The notes under the pieces: generated by a model | The model's database searches: none | What the model was told of the DNA's origin: nothing | The model's input: only the letters and a program-made list of their open reading frames with translations | DNA from: Tubiluchus corallicola | Lineage: Eukaryota; Priapulida; Priapulimorpha; Priapulimorphida; Tubiluchidae | NCBI GenBank assembly: GCA_030141605.1 | Contig: JAQGDQ010001372.1 | Span: 1 to 44,004, forward strand | DNA: 44,004 nt | Reading direction: 5' to 3' | Part shown: piece after piece, positions 24,301-33,300 of the stretch | Layout: every line of letters begins with the position of its first letter | How positions within the stretch are numbered: the stretch's first letter is position 1 | Translations under genes and position numbers: made by a program

Positions 24301-27300
24301 GACTCAATCGTCCGAAATATCAAAGCACATCTAGATTTGTTTGTATCCAGAAAAGTGCGCAGAGAAAACTATTAATACTACCTTCAGCTTTTAATTATTG
24401 ATAGTAGTATTATCAACTCACATCCGCACCACCCTTTTGGATTAGTATCCAGAAAAATGATGCAGAGAAAACTGTTTATACTACCTTCGGCTTTCAATTA
24501 TTGATAGTAGTATTATCAATTCACATCTGCACCACCCTTTTGGATTAGTATCCAGAAAAGGACGCAGAGAAAACTGTTTATACTACCTTCGGCTTTCAAT
24601 TATTATTACTGAAGTAGTATTGATCATACTACTTTCACTAGTACTGATAATACTACTGATTATACAGTAGTATGATAAATTTACATCTCCGCCGCCCATC
24701 TGAATTACGGCCCAGAAAGAATGCACAGAAAACCATTAGCACCACTAATCCATATTCACCTGTAGGGCTGACGTGCTTGAAAGATGCAGCAGCAGGTAGA
24801 CCAGCCTCAGCACCAAGTTCTTTAACCAGTTGCCAAGCGTTTAGAGCATCACATAAGTTAATGAAGCCAGGTGATCCGTTTAACACTAAAAACACAAAGT
24901 TTCTCTTGCCAAATCATGCAATAATCTTAAGTTAATGAAGCCAGGTGATCCGTTTAGCACTAAAAACACAAAGTTTCTCTTGCCAAATCATGCAATAATC
25001 TTTCCCATCAATCGAGTGTTAAATACTGAATGACATGCTCTTTAAATCAGGGGTGTGCAAATTGTGGCCCGCCGAGAGAATTTGTGCGGCTCGCGAAGAG
25101 ATTTGTCAACCTAATGAAAGTGCGGCCCGGACGATTAATTGAGTGTATCCAGCTGAAGTCCGTGCCACGAACCCAAAGATAGTGCGGGTAGTTTTTTCTA
25201 CTAGATCGGATGCCATTAACACTTACAAGACGGTTGTAGCTTAATAACACTGTACTACACAGATTGTGTGATACACATTACTAATATGCATTGTAATGAA
25301 ATTACTACTATCTGTCCTGAAAGTAGAAATATATGGTTTGTAATATAAATTTTAATAACTTCTAAAATAGTTTCTTGAGTGTAGTAGTAATCATGTACGC
25401 AGGTCGGACGCAAAAAAATCGTTATTAGGCCTTTCTGTACTTGGCTCCTTGATCAAACTGCCTGTGGCCCGCAGGAATTGCGGGAAAGTTTAATGTGGCC
25501 CGGCTAGTCAGATAATTTGCACACCCCTGGTTTAAACCTTCTCAGTTTGAGGACAAACAAGTGCACAAAAAATAGCTGTTAAATGATTGAACAGCTTGAA
25601 AATAAATCTATTGAAATAAATGTTAACATTTCGACCTGGTGAAGAATTTTGATGTCAATTATTGACAGTAGTATGATCAATTTACATCTGCACCACCCTT
25701 TTGGATTAGTATCAAAAAAAAATTTCAAACCGTCGGAAGTAAATCATTTAGTCAGTAAGTACACGCTACATCTGTTAAAGGCGAAATGCAAATTCACGGT
25801 AAATACCCAACACCTTTTACGAAAAAAACCCGCGAAGAAACTAGGACAACGTTAAGAGATCCACGATTTAGCATTTATGCAAAAAATGTATCATAAATTA
25901 TCATCGATTTTTTTCTGATTCTCGTCAAATTCTAACCCTAGAAATCAAAATTCGTTAAAAAAATGCATCACCACACGAATCTGTTTCAAAACAACCCGTG
26001 ATTCTAATGGCCGGGAGATCGGTGGCAATATCAAACGCTAAAATAAGTTTCTCCGCTTAACAGGAAGCCATTTTTTACAGGAAGCCAATTTTTTACAGGA
26101 AGCCATTTTTTACAGGAAGCCAATTTTTTACAGGAAGCCAATTTTTTACAGGAAGCCAATTTTTATGGGAAGCCAAGTTTGTACAGGAAGACAATTTTTT
26201 ACAGGAAGACAATTTTCAAAATCAGTACCCATTCACTTTTACACAAGACGATTATGGATACCTTCAATAGGCAGCCGTTGAGACATCGCGTAGACTTGTG
26301 CTGGCCTCTGGTGGGGGTTCATCCCGTAGCGCAGCGGCAGCTGTAGGTCGCCGTGACCGTACTGTCGACGGAAGTGATCGGCGATCGCAGCATCGTACCG
26401 GCAGGTATAAGAAAATGCCTAAACAGGTAAAAAATGTAGCTGTTTAATGTGACGCAAATTTAGTTATATTACAGTGACCTGAACGAACAATGAGGGAAAT
26501 CTTTTTTAGAGAAAATCATAGTGACTGCTTTGTAAACAGCGGCAACAACATTCTACAGCGGCAACAACAACAGCAACAACATTCTATAGCGGCAACAACA
26601 ACAGCAAAAACATTCTACAGCAGCAACAGCTACACCACCACCAACAACAACAGCAAAAACAACATGCTACAGCAACAGTGAGAGTAACAACAACAGCAAC
26701 AACATTCTATAGCGGCAACAACAACAGCAAAAACATTCTACAGCAGCAACAGCTACACCACCACCAACAACAGAACAACATGATACAGCAGCAGCAGCAA
26801 TAACAACAGCAAAAACATTCTACAGCAGCAACAGCTACAACACCACCAACAACAACAGCAAAAACAACTTGCTACAGCAACAGTGAGAGTAACAACAACA
26901 GCAACAACTTGCTACAGCAGCAACAGCTACACAACCATCACCACCACCAACAACAGCAACAACAACATGCTACAGCAGCAGCAGCAGCAGCAATAACAAC
27001 AGCAACAACATTCTACTGCAGCAACAGCTACAACACCACCACCAACAACAGCAACAACATTCTACAGCAGCAACAGCTACAACACCACCAACAACAGCAA
27101 AAACAACATGCTACAGCAACAGTGAGAGTAACAACAACAGCAACAACATGCTACAGCAACAGTGAGAGTAACAACAACAGCAACAACATCCTACAGCAGC
27201 AACAACATACTACAGCTACGCAGAGAATTAGCGCAGCAAAACAGTTTTCTACTCCTGTCCCCTTTTCTCTACGAAACTACCTACGAGAAAGAGGTCACTC

Positions 27301-30300
27301 TCCTTCTCCTTCGAGACATTTTTTTACAATATTTGTAATTTAAAAATGCTTTGTTACATTTTTGCATAATTATGACTATAACTGATAATAAAGATCCAGC
27401 TTAAAATTCATTGAATTACATATTTATTATTGTATTCAAACTCAAACTCAAACTCTTCCTAGTTTGCCAAAGTACTTTAACCCTTTCAGTCCCAAATTAT
27501 TTTTTTAATAAGAAAATTTTTTTTGGCTTGGTACTTTTGTTCAGTATGTCCATCTTGTTTACACATAATAATTATTTTTTCTACCTGTGCCCGTGTGCTA
27601 AATATAGCCTGTATCCCACGGGATACATTGGGATTCAATGGAAGCATAAAATGTGCTTCATTTTGCAACTGCTGATAATTTTTTAAAGTATTTAAGACAT
27701 TTAGTATGCACGCTATGCTGATCTGTACAAAGTCGTCTCTAAAGTACTGTACCTTGTGCAGTTTTTTATGCTATGTAAATTTTCTAGTTTGCCATTTTAT
27801 CACCATTTTTAGTCTATTGTTATTGGCTTAAATCAAAATAACTATTAACAGATCAAATAACTGTCAGTTTTAAAATTTTATTAATTTTAAAGGCAGAAAA
27901 TATTCTCGTATCCCACCGGATACAACGGGTGTGAAAGGGTTAAGTGAAGCCGTAACTTGACCACAGCTAAGGTTTTGCAAACAAGCATCTCGACAAGCAG
28001 ACTCGCACACAGCTAGGCTGACGTGCGGTCTGACATGCAGCACATTTACCGGAGAAGCCGACAGACAAGCTGACGTGTTGCAGAGATGCAGCAAGACAGC
28101 AGGCAAGCAGCAAAGCTAACGATTAGGACAGTGTACCTTTAAGGCAAGTTGTTGCCTTGTACCCAAGCTGGTATCACGCCGTACCGATTCAGACATTTCT
28201 TTGCCAATTCTATCAACAAGGGATTTTTAGAAAGGATTAAAGGACAAGACAATAAATAAAGGTTCAAAAATTCGTCTTGAAATTTTACTTACATGGTATC
28301 TTATTGCATACAGAGCTTGCCTTAGCAGCAACCCTGTACAAAACTTGTCAATTTAAATTCTTGTGATGACCGTTAGACGCAGCCATTTTAATGATGAATT
28401 GTTTGAAACAAATTTAGAAGACATTCCGTAAAGTTTGAAAAAATAATCGGAACATTCATAGCCCAGTCTTTACTAACTCAGCCAAATTTTAAACAACTTT
28501 ATAACGTCAATAAAATCAATAATGTTTTTTTTTTGGTGAATCACTGATGCACACTGGGATGGTGAGCCAGTGATTTTTCACCAGGTGACGTGAGTATATT
28601 AAATGATTAAGAATTTCATGTTTCAATAACATAAGTCTTTGAAACGGGTAAGCATATAATGCTAAGTAATATAACTTTGTACGGAAAGTTTTTTGGTGCA
28701 TACTTTAAAATTCACTTTTAAAATAAAAACAGCTTTTTTCGTTTTCTCATTTAGTTGAAAAAATGTGATTTCGTGTGCAACAAAATAGTTAAATAGAACC
28801 ATTTGCCAGTTTCACCAGTTTCTAAGAGTTGTGTTAAATGGTAAATGTCATCATTTGCAAGTTCATCTGCAGGTAGTCGAAAATTATTTGGCTTTAAAAG
28901 ATATAAGAAATCTCTTCTGCTGAAATCTTACTTATTATCCATTTTTGGGTTTTGTCGATAGTCACAGTAAATACTGCAACAGGTTATTTTGTATTTTACA
29001 TTTTCCTACTTTTTCATCGCGTCTCTGCTGCACTTCTTTCTAATTCATTTCTTTTCTCTTTTTCCCGTATCTCTGTCTACTATTTTATCTTAACTACTCC
29101 CTGTTTTTCTATAATTCTCTCTCTTGTAAATTAAGTCGTTTTTTTCACTTTTCATGGTTGTCTTACAAGCTTTGCTTCTTGACCACCATGCAGCATCTAT
29201 TTCTTGTTGACAAACTATTATGTAGTTTAGTAACTATATTAATATACTTCTGTTAAATTTTTGTAATTATATTTGGAATTTTTCCCTAACTATATCATGC
29301 TATAGTATTATTAATGTAGTTCTGTTACAATTATTGTAACTATATTTCATTTTCTAGTTGTAGGGCATAATAGTTGAAGATGATAATGCAAATTGTAATG
29401 TAAAAATACATGCTGAAGTGATAATAAATTACAAAAATTACAAATTGACTGTTTGACTTTGCTTAATTAATTCAATACACAAAACTAATTACGACTCTCA
29501 TTTCCTTCTATTTTTTAGACAAATTGATTTTACTAAATTGCCACATCCTTTGATAAATTTGAGCGCAGGTGTCATCGTACTTATAGTGTCAGTACATATG
29601 CAGCACATCTTAAGCAGGTTCGCCGGTAATTGCGCTTTTAGACGAGTTTCGTTTTCATCGAAAATTATCAAGTTTCGTAGACAAAACTTTCGCTAGCATT
29701 TTTCCGAGGATTTAGTAGTGCTATCCGTTCTCCTGTATGTTAAAAATACCTGAAATATTTTGTTAAAACGTTAAAATGAACGTAAATATCGTTTATTTGA
29801 CTTTCTAACAAATTGTCCCATGCTTTTTTACAGCAATGCGGCACATCTTCACTACTGACGACCGTGAAGCTTCGAGATCACCAGGCATAATCAGCCGAAA
29901 TATCAAAAGATATTTTGAATAAAACAAGGTTGAGTTTTATAATTTTGTAACCTGTTTTAACAGATACACTGAGTATTTCTACTTGCAAATGTTCAATGTA
30001 ACAAAATATTGACGTAACAACAGAAATTTCTCATTGGCCAGCAAGTTACAGTCAACCCTTGTTAAACCGGACTAATTGGGGGGTGGGGGGGGGGGGGGGT
30101 GGTCCAGTTTAGCCGATTGTCCGATTCATCCGATATGCCTATATATATGGTCTATATTATACAGGAATAATCACCTTAATAAGGCCTATATACATTGCAC
30201 TATATACTATACTGTATATTACTTTAAAATAGTTAACCTGTGAGGATAAAGAAATTATTGTACAGTTGGTACGCCGTGTTGTGTTTAGCGCTCTGGCTCG

Positions 30301-33300
30301 GACGGAAATCGGTCAGTTTCCTTTACCACGGATGACGTCCGTCTTATCCGATATCCGGGCTAACGGGGTCCGGTTTAACGAGGGTAGACTGTAATGAAGT
30401 ACAAGAGCAAAACTTGCAATTGCATTATTTACAGTTGCAATTGCATTATTTACAGTTGCAAGATTTTACTAAAAAAACGTTATGACTGTGACTAGTTATT
30501 ACTTTCTATAATCAGCTGGATCGCAGACCACCGTTACACGTCCGTAATTCTTTGCTCCAGCACGCAAAAGGGTCACTCCGCCGATGTCGATCCGTTCCAC
30601 GGCGTCCTCGCGGATCGCGTGCGAATTCGACGCCGCTTCCGCGAACGGGTAGAGGTTGCATACGACGACGCGAACAAGTCGATAACCGTGTGCGACCACG
30701 GCGCCAGTATCTTCCTGTGTTGATCGAGCCAGAATTCCTGTAAATGAAAGAATTCCTGTAAATGAAAGAAGCCGTGATTTACTACACAGCAGTACAGTAG
30801 CGTTGCATACGACGATGCGAACAAGTTGATAACCGTGTGCGACCACGTCGACAATATCTTCCCGTGTTGATCGAGCCAGAATTCCTGTAAATGAAAGAAG
30901 CTGTGATTTACTACACAGCAGTGCAGTAGCATTGCTAATAGCACATAGGACAGGGTTGGTTTTTCATGCTCATTCTGTTACTTTATACAATTAAAAAAAA
31001 CATTTATATTTAAAACACCAGATTTATCAAAACCTTAAATTTACATAGTTAAAAATCGTGTCAACACACTGAATATCTTACAGTAGCACTGTACCTCAAT
31101 TTTCATTTTTGCAAACATGTGCAACATGCTAGTGGAATATTTTTGCTATTGAAAATTAAGTTAGTTTGTGATGTCATCAATAGATGGGCTCGGCTGCCGT
31201 TAAACAAGTTTTTAATGTATTATTACCAGAAATGCTTTTGAGGTATTAATTGTGTTAAAATGTGTACTTTTTATGTGACTTGAAAATGGGGTAGTATATG
31301 AAAAATCATCAGTGGCTACTGCTGTCATCAACAGTGGTAAATTTTTACAAACATACAACCAGTTTATATAGGTAGAGCCTATAGTATAGAACATTATGCA
31401 CTAATTATGTATTTAACAGAAGCCAAATAGGTAATGAATAAGCAGACCAGTAGAAAAGAAATTGATACAATAAATTATGCACTAATTATGTATTTACAAA
31501 AAGCCAAATACCCATTCCATTTTGCTGTCGTGGCTGTGACAAGTTATATATTAGCCATACCGGGAGACAAGATGCTTATTCAGTGCTTTTTCAACGACAA
31601 AGCCTACGCAGGTAAACAGCTGGATTCAATAGGGCGAACAAAACGGCCCAGAAAGAGAATCTAAACCAGCCTTGGAGCAGGCCTTGACATCCGTTGCCAA
31701 TCACAGTGCCGTGACAACTTAGCTATGCAGCTCACGTTGCCTTTTGCTTACAAAAACTGTAGATGGTGTACCTGCATGTATAGCCGGGTGAAGTGTCTTA
31801 ACTCGACCACCAAGTAGTTCTGGAACTCCAGTAATTTCGCAAACATCACTGAAAAGAGATGTACATCGTTCTCTCAGTTTAGAAGTGTTCACTTGTGATG
31901 TAGTGCACATGTTTAAGAGCTCATATGTGAACACAGCGGTAAACTTGAAATTTGAATTTTAAACTTAAAATACGCCGGGCAGTTGGGCACCACACTGGCT
32001 GTTAATAAAGTTTTTAACCTAATTAATTAATTAATAATTTACTAATAATAGTAATAATATTAATAATTACTTAATTAACAAAAACGCTTTGGCATCATTT
32101 TTAGTTTAGAATGAAAACAAAACCTTTTAATGATATAAAGGTCTAAAATAATGTCACAAATTTGGACAAAGGAGTTATTGTTGTGTTTTGTTTCTCTCGG
32201 AAGGCTCGTGGGGAAAACCAGAAAACACTTCGTCAAATTAAACTAGTTTATTAAGCAAGAATTCTACAACACAAAAGTATGAAGTAACGCGAAATGATTA
32301 AACTAAACGTGAAAATCTGGAAAACGTTTGAGTGTATCTGAAAATACAACTATACAAGAGAATGTATAAGTCTGCATCAGTGTGAATCTGCGTGTGTGTC
32401 TCAGCGGCCAGCTTCGCCTTATATAGCGTGCTGGGGAACATTCTAGACGAGTCTTTCTAGAACATTCTACAAGGTAAGACGATTATTCTAATGGAACATT
32501 CTACAATGTTCTATTTAATTCTAATAGATGCCAGCGATCTCCACAACAGTTATGAGCCTATAAAGTGCGAAACTGGTATAAATTTCAGGCTTAAAAATAA
32601 ATGACTAGTTGGCAAAAGTAATGAATCAGATGCCACAAAATTTATGAAACTGGACGCTTTATCGAAAATTTAACAATATGGACTGGTACAGCAAACTAGG
32701 ATATGTACGAAATTTCCCTACTCATTGTGCCATTCAAACCTTCTCATGACCTTGAGCTGCGACATACAGTTCCTCGTTGAGCATGCTCAGTAAACTAGCT
32801 GTGAAAAACAGTTACTAAGGAAAAGCACCGCACTTGTACAAAGTCATTGCTGTGGTAATAATGTGCTTCTTTTCTTACATCTCTTGGTTTGCATACGACT
32901 GATATTACAGATATAAAATAGATACAAAAAAAAATAAAATGCACTGGCCGGCTGTGTTCAATTTCGTCAGCTCTGCCACGTGTTTTTGACAGTGTAGCTG
33001 TCGTGAATCAGTTAAATATTCCAGAGCAACGTAGGGAACAGCAGTTTTCATTCTTTTTATTAATGTGAAACTATTTGGTAAGGAGGCAGGCGGAGGAGTT
33101 GGGAACTACTTTTCAGCAGACGGAAAGAAAACCGCTTCTGTGTTAAATTTTTTACAGATTTTGGTGTTATTTTGTATCTTTATACGTTTTAATAAAAGCG
33201 TTGAGTTCTGATTAACCCAGGTGTCTGAAGCATTTATTTTCACCTGCCTGCGTTTATTTTTATTTGCAGGTTGTCGTCTTGTTTGAAACAAGCACTAACC

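Noticed and set aside
26490-27343. Q/N-rich frames in ATIC intron 5
   Set aside because: Low-complexity CAA/CAG repeat without any conserved flanking domain.
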